From contig OX422199.1 of assembly GCA_949130485.1 (NCBI GenBank), positions 6,008,902 through 6,072,901 on the forward strand: a stretch of 64,000 nucleotides of DNA. The letters run 5' to 3'. A program made the translations under genes and the position numbers. This document shows, piece by piece, positions 12,419 to 25,736 of this stretch. A model generated the notes under the pieces. The model made no database searches. It was not told where the DNA came from and saw nothing but the letters and a program-made list of their open reading frames with translations. Numbering within the stretch: the stretch's first letter is position 1; every line of letters begins with the position of its first letter. This stretch comes from Agelas oroides (Eukaryota > Porifera > Demospongiae > Agelasida > Agelasidae).

Positions 12419-13596
12419 TGGGGCGAGCGCAGCGAGCCCCACACTTGTGGTGAAAACGGAAAATTGTCTATATATATGTATATATATATGTAGGTATGTT
12501 TGGTACGTGCGTATTCCGTATATGCATTCTGCTCTATTTGTGCGCGATGCAATATTTCCGCATTGCACATTGGGTTCATATAATACTGCTTGCTCAAGAG
12601 ACAGGACTAGAAAGGCTGAACAGTGGGAGTCAACGCAACAGGGATTTCAAAACAGTGAGGAAAGGGGGGCACTACTAGCGAGACCGAGACTGATTATTGA
12701 CGGCGTGCTTCGTGACTCTTCCACAAGCGGGGAGTGCTCAGTGTACAGAGCGATCAGCTTGTGAGAATTCGAATCACAGAGGCCTGCGTGACTCGATCAA
12801 ATATGAGCAACAGCTAGAGAAGAGCTTGTGGAACTGCATACCACAACTCCAGTAATTGTGCTCAGGAAATGAGCTGACAATATAGACTACATCAAAAAAG
12901 ACCTGGCTCCATACTCCATAGCTGAGAGAATCCTGATTCCACAGCTCTATGGGCTCAGCAAATATCCACTATATCTATATAGACATGCACTTGAGGAGAC
13001 AGTGCCGAAATGTGGAGTCACAGGAAACCAATGGAATATACTCGTTCGTACTAAGCTGTTGAACCCTCACCCTTGACTTGCAACTCTTCAGGCCAATTGC
13101 TTGGAGACTAAATTTGTTGCCTACAGCTGTAGCTACTACCCCACTGTAACGACACAGAGTGTGTACACCAGACCAGAGAACGAGTCGTCTCCAGCAAATG
13201 AGCTTTGCGCAACAGATGAGACTGACCCATGAGACTCCGGATCAGAGAGAGGCCCGTCTCGAGCAAATGAGCATTGAGAAACAGTAATGACACAGAGTGT
13301 GTACAACGAACCCAAGATGAGCCCATACCCAAGTTATAATTATTGTTCCTTTGAACACTGACATACATTTGATACCCTAGCCTCTTCCCCAGGCATTTTC
13401 TGCCTCCAGTTTTACAGGCTACAGTTGGTGGGGAAGACCTGGGAATGAGACTATTGTTATGTGAGACCATAGATAATAGAGACATCTCTATCACCTATGG
13501 TGAGATGTATGCAAGTGGGAAAAGGTAGTGCTATGAAACGCTAATGCACCATGCAACTCCCTCACGCTCGCCCCACAATGCACTGCATTCCCCTAG
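12419..13596 (+). mobile_element. Decayed second Helitron-like copy
   Basis: Starts with the same five-prime block as 11036 (about 95% similar over the first 130 bp). It holds broken pieces of the coding region: an aaaggctgaacagtgggagtc stretch near 12612, and ccggatcagagagaggcccg near 13237. No intact frame. Ends at the hairpin/CTAG near 13596. Confidence 0.55.
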
Positions 13597-14165
13597 TTAA
13601 TTTTCAATTTATCTATGCGATATTAGCTTCCGGTGGGTGTAATGAATACAGTTACTAACGCAGAACGTTCGTACTACACCGCTAACATGAACGGGAAGAC
13701 TGAAAAAGGACCTTGTGCGGCCATGACGCCGTACGGCGTCATTGGGCCGGAAAGGGATAAAGTACCCAGCCGTTAGTTAGGTACTTGGAAATGTTCTGTT
13801 CTGTCAGTTTTTGTGATTCAGTTTCACAGCTTGTAATTTTGAAATTCTTTTTTTTTTATTTGATATCCTCTATGAGGTAAGTAAGTGATATACAAAGTGT
13901 AGTATTTATCACCAAGCACAGTTATGTTCACACCTTGGCACTCTGCTCTAGTGAACATATGCAATACACAATACACTTCTCATATTTTTGCAGTGTGTAA
14001 TGTCTGTAATGTAATAATAGTATGCTAATAGCATTGAAGATACCAAAACAACCACAGCTTTCACATAGCTGTTTGTATGCATAAGGCGGATAAATAGTTT
14101 TATACACAAGCCTCAAACATTTCTTTGCTGTAGAGCACATGTGAAGCAGTTGCAAAATTGGAAAG

Positions 14166-17100
14166 ATGGATCAACTATATGATGCTTGTGAGAAAGGTAA
14201 TTTGGAAGAAGTGACTGCTCTGCTCAGTAATGAAGAATGTGACATAAATGCTTGCAACACTGATGGTGACTCTCCTCTCCACATTGCCTGTAAATATGGT
14301 CACTTAGAGATTGTCAAAGTTCTATGAGAGGATCAGAAATGCAATTTAAATATTCAGAACAGCTATAGAAATACTCCACTGCATCTTGCTTGCAATAGTA
14401 AATCACCAAACATCATTAGACTCCTCCTTGAAATGAAATGCAGTACCAACATTCCTAACACAAAAGGTGAGACTGCTCAGGAAATCCCCCTCAATGAGGA
14501 TGGGGACTGTCTACTTCACACTGCATGCCAGTGGGGTGATTTGGGTATTGTTAAATACCTCATCACTGATGAAAGATGCCATCTCAACATTCAAAATATC
14601 CATCTGAACACACCCCTGCATGTTGCCTGCAATTTGAAGTTATTACATATTATTGGACTCTTCCTTGAAAGAAGATGTAGTACTCACCTTGTCAACAAGA
14701 AAGGTGAGACTGCTCAAGATATTCCACTCAATAAGGATGGAGACTGTCTTCTTCACGTTGCATGTCTGTGGGGTGATGTAGAGATTGTCAGATACCTTGT
14801 CATTGAGGAACAATGTACTACTAACATTCCAAATTACTCTTGGAATACTCCACTACACATTGCTTGTTATAAGAAATCATTAAACATTATTAAACTCTTG
14901 CTTGGAAGTAAATGCAGCACCAACATTCCCAACAAGAAAAGAGAGACTGCTCAGGATATTCCACTCAGTGAGGATGGAGATCATTTACTGCACATTGCCT
15001 GTCAGTGGGGGGATGTGAACATTATGAAGCATCTTATCATTGAAGAAAACAGTGATATTAATCTTCGAAATTACTCTTGGAATACTCCACTGCACATTGC
15101 TTGTTATAAGAAATCATTACACATTATTAAACTCTTGCTTGAGAGAAAATGTAGCACCAACATCCCAAACAAGAAAGGTGAAACTGCTCATGATATCCCA
15201 CTCAATGAGGATGGTGACTGTCTACTTCACATTGCATGTCAGTGGGGTGATGTGGATATTGTTAAGTATCTTATCACTAATGAAAGGTGTGCTCTGAATG
15301 CTCAGAATGGGAATGGGGACACTGCTCTTCATATTGCTTGTTACTTAAGATACTTCATCATCATTAGAATCCTCCTTGAAAAAAAATGCAGTACTAACCT
15401 TCCCAACAAGAAAGAAGAGATTGCACAGGATATCCCCCTCAACGATGATGGTGACTGTCTACTTCACATTGCATGTCAGTGGGGGGATGTGAACATTATG
15501 AGGCATCTTACCATTGAAAAAAACGGTGATATTGATCTTCAAAATTACTCCGGGAATACTCCACTTCACATTGCTTGTTATAATAAATCATTAAGTATTA
15601 TCATACTTCTTCTAGAAATGAGATGCAGTGCCAACATTTCCAATGAGAAAGGTGTGAATGCTAAGGATATCCCCCTCAACGATGATGGTGACTGTCTACT
15701 TCACATTGCATGTCAGTGGGGTAATGTGAACACTATGAGGTATGTTATCATTGAAGAAAACTGTGATATTAATCTTCAAAACTACTCTGGGAACACTCCA
15801 CTTCACATTGCTTGTTCCAGAAAAGCATTAAATACTATCAAACTTCTTCTAGAAATGAGATGCAGTACCAACATTCCCAACAAGAAAGGTGAGACTGCTC
15901 ATGATATCCCTCTTAATGATGATGGTGGCTGTCTACTTCACACTGCATGTCAGTGGGGTGATGTAGATATTGTCAAGTACCTCACCACTGATGAAGTATG
16001 TAGCCCCAATGTTCAAAGTCAGATCACTGAAAACACTCCATTACATGTTGCTGTTATGTATGGGCAAGATGGCACAATTATTCAACTGTTGTCTTGTGAG
16101 GGATGTGATTTAAATGTTCAGAACAAGGATGGTGATACACCACTACACCATGCAGTAAGACAGAACAAGGTAGCCATAATTCCCCAACTGCTATCTCAGC
16201 AGCAGTGTAATATAAATATTCAAAACAAAGTGGGTGACACACCACTGCACATTGCTGCGACAATTGGACAACATGATGCAACTGTACAATTGTTGTTACG
16301 TAAGGAATGTAGTCTGAATGTTCAGAACAAGGATGGTGATACACCATTACACCATGCAGTAAGACAGAACAACACAGCCGAAGTCTCCCAACTGTTAGCT
16401 CATCAGCAGTGTAATTCAAAGGTTAAAAACATAAATGGTGATACTCCTCTGCACATTGCTTGCTATAGAAGAACTTTACCCATTATCAGGCACCTCCTTG
16501 AGAGGAGATGCAGTACCAGTATTCCCAACAAGAAAGGTGAGACAGCTCAGATTATCCCTCTCAATGAGGATGGAGATCATGTGCTACTGTCTTATGAGAA
16601 ATGTGATCTAAATATTAGGAATGGGGAGGGCGATACTCCACTTCACAATGCTTGTTACAGAAAATCTTTAGACATTATTAGATTCCTCCTTAAAAGGAGA
16701 TGCAGTACCAACATTCCCAACAAGAAAGGTGAGACTTCTCAGGAAATCCCCCTCAATGAGGATGGAGACACTCTACTTCACATTGCATGTCAGTGGGGAG
16801 ATGTGGATATTGTCAGGTACCTCATCACTGATGAAAGGTGTGACCCCAATATTCAAAGTTATACCTCTGAAAACACTCCGCTGCACATTGCAGTTAAGCA
16901 TAAGCAAAGTGATTTAACTGCCCAACTATTGTCATACAAAGAATGTGATCCAAGTATTCAGAACAAGTGTGGTGATACTCCATTACACACTGCAATCAGA
17001 CAGAACCAGACAACTACAATTTCCCAACTGTTAGCTCATCTGCAGTGTAGTACCAACGTTCAGAACAAAGTGGGTGACACACCACTGCATGTTGCTGCTA

Positions 17101-20100
17101 CGTATGGGCATGACGATGCAACTGATCAACTGCTGTCATGTGAAGAATGTGATCTTAATATTCAGAACACAAATGGTGATACTGCATTACATGTTGCTGT
17201 TAGACGGAACAAGGCAGCTGTGGTTTCCAAACTGTTAGCTCATCAGCAATGCAATGCAAATGCTCAAAACAAAATGGGTGACACACCACTGCACATTGCT
17301 GCGACAAGTGGGCAACATGATGCAACTGATCAACTGCTGTCATGTAAAGAATGTGATCTTAATATTCAGAACACAAATGGTGATACACCATTACATGTTG
17401 CAGTAAGACAGAACAACACAGCTGAAATTTCCAAACTGTTAGCTCATCAGAAGTGTAGTATCAATGTTCAGAACCAAGTGGGTGACACACCACTACCCAT
17501 TGCTGTTAAAGGGGATAAGACAGTTAAACCTGTAGCTACCAAACAGTGTAATCCAAATGCCCAAAACATAGATGCTCAGACACCACTGCAAACAGCAGTT
17601 ACAGAAATGTATGATGGCACAATTGTTGAACTACTGTCAAGCAACAAATGTGATCTTAATATTCAGAACAAGGAGGGTGACACACCATTACACATTGCAG
17701 TTAGACAGAACAAGACAGCTGCAATTTCCAATCTATTAGCTCATCAGCAGTGCAACACAAGTGTTAAGAACATAAATGGTGACACTCCACTGCACATTGC
17801 TTGTTATAAGAAATCATTACACATTATTAAACTTTTGCTTGAGAGAAAATGCAGTACCAACATCCCAAACAAGAAAGGTGAGACTGCTCAGAATATTCCA
17901 CTCAATGAGGATGGAGACTGTCTACTTCACATTGCATGTCAGTGGGGGGATGTGGATATTGTCAGTTACCTTGTCATTGATGAAAGATGTGACCCCAATA
18001 TTCAAAGTTATACCTCTGAAAACACTCCGCTGCACATTGCAGTTAAGCATGAGCAACATGATGCAACTGCTCAACTGTTGTCATGCAAAGAATGTGATCC
18101 AAGTATTCAGAACAAGTGTGGTGATACTCCATTACACACTGCAATTAGACAGAACAGGACAACTACAATTTCCCAACTGTTAGCTCATCTGCAGTGTAGT
18201 ACCAACATTCAGAACAAAGTGGGTGACACACCACTGCATGTTGCTGCTACGTATGGGCATGACGATGCAACTGATCAACTGCTGTCATGTGAAGAATGTG
18301 ATCTTAATATTCAGAACATGGATGGTGATACTGCATTACATGTTGCAGTAAGACAGAACAACACAGCTGAAATTTCCAAACTGTTAGCTCATCAGAAGTG
18401 CAACACAAGTGTTAAGAACATAAGTGGTGACACTCCCCTACACATTGCTTGTTATAAGAAATCATTACACATTATTAAACTCTTGCTTGAGAGAAAGTGC
18501 AGCACCAACATTCCCAACATGAAAGGTGAGACTGCTCATGATATCCCACTCAATGTGTTTGGAGATCATTTGCTTCACATTGCATGTCAGTGGGTTGATG
18601 TGGATATTGTTAAGTATCTTGTCACTAATGAAAGATGTGATCCTAATGTTAAGAATTTATCTACGAATACTCCGCTACACGTTGCTTGTTACAGGAAGTC
18701 ATTTGTCATTATTAGATTCTTTCTTGAAAGGAGATGCCATACCAACATTCCCAACAAGAAAGGTGAGACTGCTCAGGATATCCCACTTAATGATGATGGA
18801 GACTGTCTGCTTCACATTGCATGTCAGTGGGGTGATGCGGATATTGTCAGGTACCTAGTCATTGATGAAAACTGTGATGCTTGCATTTCAAACGGTTTTG
18901 GGAACACTCCACTTCATGTTGCTTGTTACTTGGGATTATTAGACATTATTAGATTCTTCCTCGAACAAAAATGCAGTACCAACATTCCCAACAAGAAAGG
19001 TGAGACTGCTCATGAGATTCCACTCAATGAGGATGGAGACTGTCTACTTCACGTTGCTTGCCAGTGGGCTGATGTGAGCATTGTCAGATACCTCATTGCC
19101 GACCAAAAGTGTAATATCAACATTCAAAATACCCATCTCAACACAGCAATGCATGTTGCTTGCCATATGAAATTGCTACATATTATTAGACTTCTCCTTG
19201 AAATGAGATGCAGTACCAACATCCCAAACAAGAAAGGTGAAACTGCTCAGAATATTCCACTCAATGAGAATGGTGACTGTCTACTTCACATTGCATGTCA
19301 GTGGGGGGATGTGGATATTGTTGAGTATCTCATCAATGATGAAAGATGTGACCCCAATGTTCAAAATGTGTTTAAGAACACACCACTACACATTGCAGTT
19401 ATATATGGGCAACTTAATTACACAACTACTGTTCAACTGTTGTCATATAAAGAATGTAATTTGAACATTCAAAATGAGAAAGGTGACACTCCACTACACA
19501 TTGCTTGTTACTGGAAATCTCATAATATCATTAGACTCTTCCTTGAAAGAAGATGCAGTACCAATATTCCCAACAAGAAAGGTGAGACTGCTCAGAATAT
19601 CCCACTCAATGAGGATGGAGACGGTCTACTTCACATTGCATGTCAGTGGGGGGATGTGGATATTGTCAAATACCTTGTCACTGATGAAAGATGTGACCCC
19701 AATATTCAAAGTTCTATGTCTAAAAATACTCCACTGCACATTGCAGTTGAGCATGGGCAAGATGACACAATTGTTCAACTGTTGTCTTGTGAGGAGTGTG
19801 ATCTGAATATTCAGAACGAGGATGGTGATACTCCACTACATTTTGCTGTTGGACAGACCAAAATAGCAGCAATTTTTCATTTGTTAGCCAGTGAGCGGTG
19901 TAATTCAAAAGTTCAGAATAAGGAGGGTGATACTCCTCTACACATTGCTTGTTACAGGAAATCTTTTCATGTTATCAGACTCCTTCTCGAAAGGAACTGC
20001 AGTACCAACATTTCCAACAAGAAAGGTGAGACTGCTCAGGATATCCCACTCAATGAGGATGGAGACTGTCTGCTTCATATTGCCTGTCAGTGGGGAGACA

Positions 20101-22723
20101 TGGACATTTTCAAGTATCTTATCATAGACCAGAGATGCAATTTCAACATTCACAATGCAAACCTAAACACTCCACTGCACATGGCTTGTTATGCTGGATC
20201 AATAGACATCACTAGACTTCTCCTCGAATGGAGATGTAGTACCAACATTCCCAACAAGAAAGGTGAGACTGCTCAGAATATCCCACTCAATGAGGATGGA
20301 GACTGTCTACTTCACGTTGCTTGTCAGTGGGGTGATGTGGATATTGTCAGGTACCTCATCAACAATGGAAAGTGTAACCCCAATCTTCAAAGTTCTACCA
20401 CTAAAAACACTCCATTACACATTGCTAGTGAGCATTGCCAGAATGATTTAATTACTCAGTTGTTGTCCTATGAGGGATGTGATCTGGATATTCAGAATAT
20501 GGAGGGTGATACACCACTGCACGTTGCTGCTAGACACAACATAACACCTGCAGTGTTCTATTTGCTAGCTAGTAAGCCAGACAATCCCAACATTCTTAAC
20601 AAAGACAATTTGAGTCCACTACTAGTAGCCATAAAACACTATAATACCTCAGCAGCTACTACTCTTCTTCAGCACAAGGATTGTGATCCTACTCTGTGTG
20701 ACCCACATGGTAACACACCCCTCCATCTTGCCTGCATAGCTGGAGAGACTCGTCCAGAAATGGTGAAAGTTGCGAAACTTTTGCTAACCACTGTTGACCC
20801 AACGTGTGTCAACAATGCAGGCCAGACACCCATAGAGCTAACAACAAACTATCAACTCATACAAGCAATCTCTACCTTCATCAAATGTGAAACAAAGCAG
20901 TCAGTACAAACATACATTAACCTATTCGTTGTTGGAAATCCTGAGACTGGAAAAAGCACCCTAGTCAAAGCTATCTGTAAAGAAGCCACCAGCTTCCTGT
21001 GGAAAGTTGTTCCCAAGAATATCAGAAGGGTCAAGAATGTGCCACTTCATACTGCTGGTATCATTCCAACTACATTTCGGAGCAAAACATTTGGCAATAC
21101 AGTACTTTATGACCTAGCAGGTCAGGTTGAATATTACACCAGCCATGCTGCAGTCATACAGAGTACAGTAATTTCAACTCCACCAGCTTTTATTGTTGTT
21201 GTCAACTTGAGTGAGAGCGACGAGAAGATCAGTCAAACACTGCATTACTGGTGGTCCTTCATTGACAACCATGCTGCACAATCTAGTGAACCTCCTCAAG
21301 TGATCCTGGTTGGAAGTCATGCTGATATAGTAAAGTCCACTGGGAAAAGTGTTCAAGAGAAGATGACTCAAATTTCTCTCTTACTCAAAAAGCTGCCAGC
21401 CACTTTTCGCTTTGCCGGTCAAGTTGCTCTTGACTGCAGAGATCCTGCCTCAAAAAATTTACGACACTTCTGCATTTTAGTAACCCAAAGCTGCAGTGTC
21501 TTACGACAGACAGCAGATGTTGACTTGCACTGCCATGTGTTATATGCCTTTCTGCTAGAAAGATTCCAAGGTAAGGTTGCATGCACAGTTTCAGATGTAA
21601 CTTCCAGTGTCAAAGAAACTAGTGCATTGCTCCCTCAGAATGCTGACAGTTTAATTCCTCTTATTTCAACTCTGAGTGATAAAGGTCTCCTCCTGCTAGT
21701 GAAGAATGGTGAAAGCCATGGAGACTGGTGGGTCATTCTTCAAAAGCAGGCTTTACTGGGTGAGATCAATGGAGCCATCTTTGCACCAAGGAATTTCAAG
21801 CAGCATAAGGATCTTTCTTGGAGCACTGGGGTTGTTCCTTTCTTCAAGTTGAAGCAAGAGTTTCCAGATTATAACCCAAACATGGTTACTGAGTTCCTTA
21901 TTAATTTAGAATTTTGCTTTAAGATTGAGGATCGTGAGACCTTAGCACTGCTTAAGGATGAGGGTGCTAGTATGCAAGACACATCTCCAGATGCTTCAGA
22001 GAAGTACTACTTCTTCCCAGCTTTAGTTAGTGTCAGGAATCCTCTGCATGTATGGGAGGAAAATGATGACATGTGTTGCAAATGTGGTTGGTTTTACCAG
22101 AGCATTCAACAGGACCAATTCCTCACAACACAGTTTCTTCATGTGCTCATTCTTCGTTTAGCTTTCACATTTGCCTTAAAGCTTGATCCAGGTGACTCCC
22201 GTGAAGACTCACTTTCTCTTTGCCGCAAGTGTTCGGTATGGAATCGTGGGATTGGATGGCTCTATAAAGTACCAATTGAAACAGTTGTTGAAGTGGGACT
22301 GCAGCATCAATCAGTCATCGTAATGATGCGCTGTCCTAAAGGCATGGAAACTAAATGTGTTCAACTTCGTTCAGAAGTCATCCAGAAAGTTTTAGAAGCA
22401 AAAGATGAACACTGTAAAGCAGTGAAAATGTCTTAATCATTCATTCATCCCACTGATGTCAACTACCCTTTTACAAAAGAAGATATTAAATGTTACTCTC
22501 TCACAGCAATTGCAAGAGCAACTGTTGAAGGGGAAGCTTATGTTTCCGATCGTAGTGGTTGGAACCCAGTTTTAGTTCAAGATTTGCTTTTGTTTGATCC
22601 TCAAAGAGCAGACACAAGTACAGAGTTATTGAGTGAGCTTTTCAGGGAAAAGCACTCAATGAAGGAGCAATTGAGAGATCAATTCTTGGAAACCCTGAAT
22701 TATAGTGAGTCCAAAGACTATAG
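14166..22723 (+). CDS. Giant ankyrin-repeat / Roc-COR-like GTPase protein with two in-frame stops
   Basis: The frame opens at an ATG at 14166 (MDQLYDACEKGNLEEV), meets TGA at 14325, is open from 14433 to a TAA at 22434, and continues in the same frame to a donor (ag|gtgtgt) after 22723. Residues about 1-2130, numbered from 14433, are about 65 ankyrin repeats in paired modules (NTPLHIACYKKS...IIKLLLE and KKGETAQDIPLNEDGDCLLH). A P-loop GNPETGKST lies at residue about 2168, YDLAGQ (G3-like) at about 2227 and VGSHAD (G4-like) at about 2296. A COR-like region follows to about 2600. This is ROCO-like order: repeats, Roc, COR. A phase-compatible exon follows at 23062-23130. A death-domain exon lies further down at 27360. 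The stops may be real nonsense mutations, making it a young pseudogene, or sequence errors. Confidence 0.8.
16730..18345 (+). repeat. Internal 1149-bp duplication inside the ankyrin array
   Basis: Sequence about 16850-17195 recurs almost exactly at about 18000-18345. Landmarks tatacctctgaaaacactcc (16860 and 18009) and cgtatgggcatgacg (17101 and 18250) both have an offset of 1149 bp, that is 383 codons, so the frame is kept. This indicates recent growth by unequal crossing-over or conversion of repeat blocks. Confidence 0.8.
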
Positions 22724-23280
22724 GTGTGTGTCTGTTAATCATGCATGTACAGTGTACAGTCTTGTAACCTAGCCAGTTTTAATTAATGGGGGATAAGAAG
22801 ATAGAGTTTAAGATCCACCATCACTTTGGTAGTTTGTGGTCGACAGTTGTACTATATTTCTTACTTTTCCTTATCTATCTCAAAGCATTTCCTTCACATA
22901 ATTTCTCTTCCTTGACTGGCATTGCAAATATAAAGACCTCTGTCTAGTTGCTAACATATACGGCAATAGCTGAGTATGCAGCAGAACTCTTTTGTGCACA
23001 ATGATTATATGACTGTTTGGAATCCTGCATTAGATAGGAATACTTTATATGATCTCTGCAGATCCACTTCAATCAGCTACAGTCCAAGAAGAAGTGGGTT
23101 GGATCAAGCCAGATTCCCTCTCGCAGCACTGTGAGTCAGTAGAAACATGAAGCACATACAGTGCAAAACCCTCGGCGTTTGATGCATGTTTTGGTTCATT
23201 GAGTGATAATAATTTATTGTTGAAATGAAAATGTTCAACTTTAAACTCATTATGCTCTTATGTATGACATGGGAAAGCAT

Positions 23281-23395
23281 TAGCCTTGTTCCCAGTCCTC
23301 CACCACAGCTATCGTCGCTTGCAGTACGAATAATTCTCCGCGTTATTCGTATTGCAAGCGACGATAGCTGTGGTGGAGGACTGGGTACAAGGCTA
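23281..23395. mobile_element. 115-bp foldback MITE (family 1), 9-bp duplication
   Basis: An almost perfect palindrome starting tagccttgttcccagtcc, with a central turn near 23338. The sequence ggaaagcat occurs at 23272-23280 and 23396-23404, a perfect 9-bp duplication. It has no interior beyond the hairpin. Confidence 0.9.
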
Positions 23396-23647
23396 GGAAA
23401 GCATAGCTATGCCAGTATCACCGTCCCAAGGTGTATAGCGTGGTGTGAGGATTATATATATATAAAACATCCTCCACGTTATTTATAGCTGGGTTAACTA
23501 GCTAGCTAGCTAGCTTAAAGCTAGAACGTGAGCAAATGCATGTGCAAGCAGCAGGAATGCGCAATATGCATAGGAATGTGAAACGCGCGCGCGCGCGTGC
23601 ATAAACATGTATGTATCACGTGTGCCAGCATAGTGCCAGGTCAGCAG

Positions 23648-23692
23648 TAGTCTCGTGCCCAGACCCAACAGCGGGGTCTGGGCACGAGACTA
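23648..23692. mobile_element. 45-bp minimal foldback MITE (family 1), 9-bp duplication
   Basis: Two 19-20-bp arms (tagtctcgtgcccagaccc and its complement) around a loop of about 6 bases. Flanked by perfect ggtcagcag copies at 23639-23647 and 23693-23701. It is essentially only two termini back to back, one of the smallest units that could still be a transposition product. Confidence 0.88.
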
Positions 23693-24138
23693 GGTCAGCA
23701 GATACACAACGATGCAGGGCCGGCGGCAATGGTACGGCCGGTACGGCCAAGGGCGTGCGGGTTTTTGAGGGAGAAAAATGGCGTCGCTTGGATTCTAACC
23801 TATGCATGCGTTATAGAATGGCCTCTCCGAGCGGTTCGCCGTAGCTTGGGACGTCTAAGAGGTCTCTTCTTCGGACTTCTTCAAGTCTTCAAGCATCCAA
23901 AGTATCGACGAGAGAATTGAGGCTTCTCAATTTTCTATGGCGATACTTGAGCGCGAGACAAGCGGGGAGGGGCTAACATGGGCGTCGTGCGTAGCGGTCA
24001 TTTCTGGCAGCTCGGTTCAATCGCTTCTCTAGTTACAGAAACTACAGGTGGGAAGATTCTAGTAGCATTTTGGCCCAAACATGGCCTCAGAAGCGATCTC
24101 AGAATGCTTAATTTTACAAATTTTTCCCCATGTAAACT

Positions 24139-25329
24139 GATCCCTATACTATATGGGTCTTTCTTATGTACTACTACTTATGGGTCTTTTTTATGTACGA
24201 AGTTCCCTATACTATATGGGTCTTTTTTTATGTACAAAGCCTCCTATATATATGGGTCCATCTTATGTATTGCTCCACCCATTCTACATAAGATGGTCCC
24301 TATATATAGAGTGTCATATGTACTATTATGGGTCCATCTTATGTACACCGATTATTGTAGGGTCTTACTCTTGTACATAAGATGGTCCCTATATATATAG
24401 TGTCATACGTACTATTATGGATCCATCTTATGTACACCGATTATTGTAGGGTCTTACTCTTGTACATAAGATGGTCCCATTTTATCTAATCCTAATCCAA
24501 CTTTGTCTAATCCCATTTCATCTAATAAAATTGACACAGTCAAGTCCCATGTTTAAAAAATAACTGTTCCACCAAGTACTTTTGATTTAAGATTGACAAA
24601 TCATTTTGCTTCAAGCTGTCCTAGTATGTTTGACTGTATGTTCCAATAAATCTTCTCAGACTGGGGGAGAAAGGCTAAAATGCATTGGGCATACACGTGC
24701 ACTTTGGTGGTTTTGCCCATAAGATATTGCTTTTTTTCCACTTGGGGTGTAATACGTAATGACTGTTCTCCACTTATGTGGAAGGCGTCCCCTTGACGAT
24801 GTTAGCATTGCAAACATGGCTGTGATGATAACTAATGACTCTGGATTTTGAAGCAAAGTTCACTGACATAGCTAATATGCAACAAAGCCTAATTAAATGT
24901 TAAGTAGGAGAAAGTCAGATAGTGTAGCTACTAGCAGCTAGTTGATACGTGTGTAGTCATCATCTTCAATAGGATCAACAGATTTGTCCTCTGCATCATT
25001 CATGTACAAGAGTAAGACCCTACAATAATCGGTGTACATAAGATGGACCCATAATAGTACATATGACACTCTATATATAGGGACCATCTTATGTACAAGA
25101 GTAAGACCCCACAATAATCGGTGTACATAAGATGGACCCATAATAGTACATATGACAATCTATATATAGGGACCATCTTATGTAGAATGGGTGGAGTAAT
25201 ACATAGGATGGACCCATATATATAGGAGGCTTTGTACATAAAAAAGACCCATATAGTATAGGGAACTTCGTACATAAAAAAGACCCATAAGTAGTAGTAC
25301 ATAAGAAAGACCCATATAGTATAGGGATC
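24139..25329. repeat. 1.2-kb imperfect palindrome with internal tandem repeats
   Basis: Arms of about 335 bp (24139-24476 and 25004-25329) surround a loop of about 527 bp. The arms contain degenerate tandem motifs such as ccatcttatgtac and atatatgggtc. Open frames in both arms (for example ending SYSCT) are by-products. Probably a foldback element; no clear target duplication was seen. Confidence 0.8.
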
Positions 25330-25342
25330 TTTTTCTACATAG

Positions 25343-25644
25343 AGTACATTGATACCAACCCCTGGCTCCGGCCCTGCGATGAAAGCCAAGAAGCTTTCGA
25401 GGATAGTGGTAAGATCAGTGACAAGTCAGCTGTGTTATAGGAGCTATCGCTATCCCTACACACTAGTCTGTCTCTTTTGTCCATCGAGAGTTCGTCATCA
25501 TCATCAAGAAGCCAGGAAGGCAGTGGTTGTCAGAAAATCACGCCAGAACTTTTGAACGAAGTGTTTTCAGCGAAAGCCACACGACAAAATCTTGAAAACA
25601 CCATAAACAACCCTATGACACCTCACTTGAGACGTATAAACGAG
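25343..25644 (+). CDS. Possible coding exons, unknown product
   Basis: Two stretches in phase 0: 25343-25408 (acceptor ctacatag, donor gtaaga) and 25441-25644 (acceptor tgttatag, donor gtatgt). Together they encode a Ser-rich segment followed by QKITPELLNEVFSAKATRQN. The intron would be only 32 bp, which is suspiciously short. I do not recognise the product. Phase does not join directly to the death-domain exon at 27360. Confidence 0.3.
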
Positions 25645-25669
25645 GTATGTAGCTGCTAGCGTGGTAACA

Positions 25670-25733
<64 letters not shown>
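25670..25733. repeat. (AC)n microsatellite
   Basis: About 32 uninterrupted AC dinucleotides directly after the putative exon at 25441-25644. Confidence 0.97.

Positions 25734-25736
<3 letters not shown>

Larger units (their letters stand above)
11036..13596 (+). mobile_element. Two tandem Helitron/Helentron-like copies
   Basis: A block of about 135 bp starting tggggcgagcgcagcgagcc occurs at 11036 and again at 12419, marking two five-prime ends. A three-prime end fits 13565-13596: an inverted cgctcgcccca, then a hairpin aatgca-c-tgcatt, then CTAG at 13593. Short subterminal inverted repeats plus a terminal hairpin are typical of Helentron-type Helitrons. The first copy carries the coding region at 11248-12165. 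The second is decayed but keeps fragments of the same coding repeat near 13224-13290. Confidence 0.6.
10610..13756. mobile_element. TIR transposon with ATAA duplication, piggyBac-like ends
   Basis: Ends are inverted repeats ccctttccagccc (10610) and ggccggaaaggg (to 13756), 12/13 matching. They are flanked by ataa at 10606-10609 and 13757-13760. CCC-starting termini and a 4-bp duplication near TTAA resemble piggyBac-type elements. No transposase was recognised; the interior is occupied by Helitron-like sequence. The short terminal repeats make this a moderate call. Confidence 0.5.

Noticed and set aside
15040..20451. Numerous secondary frames across the ankyrin region
   Set aside because: They are shadows of the repeated coding sequence in other frames, recurring with the repeat period.
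24153..25389. Repeated frames in both arms of the 24-25 kb palindrome
   Set aside because: Mirror images of one repeat-rich arm; no conserved domain and no codon preference.
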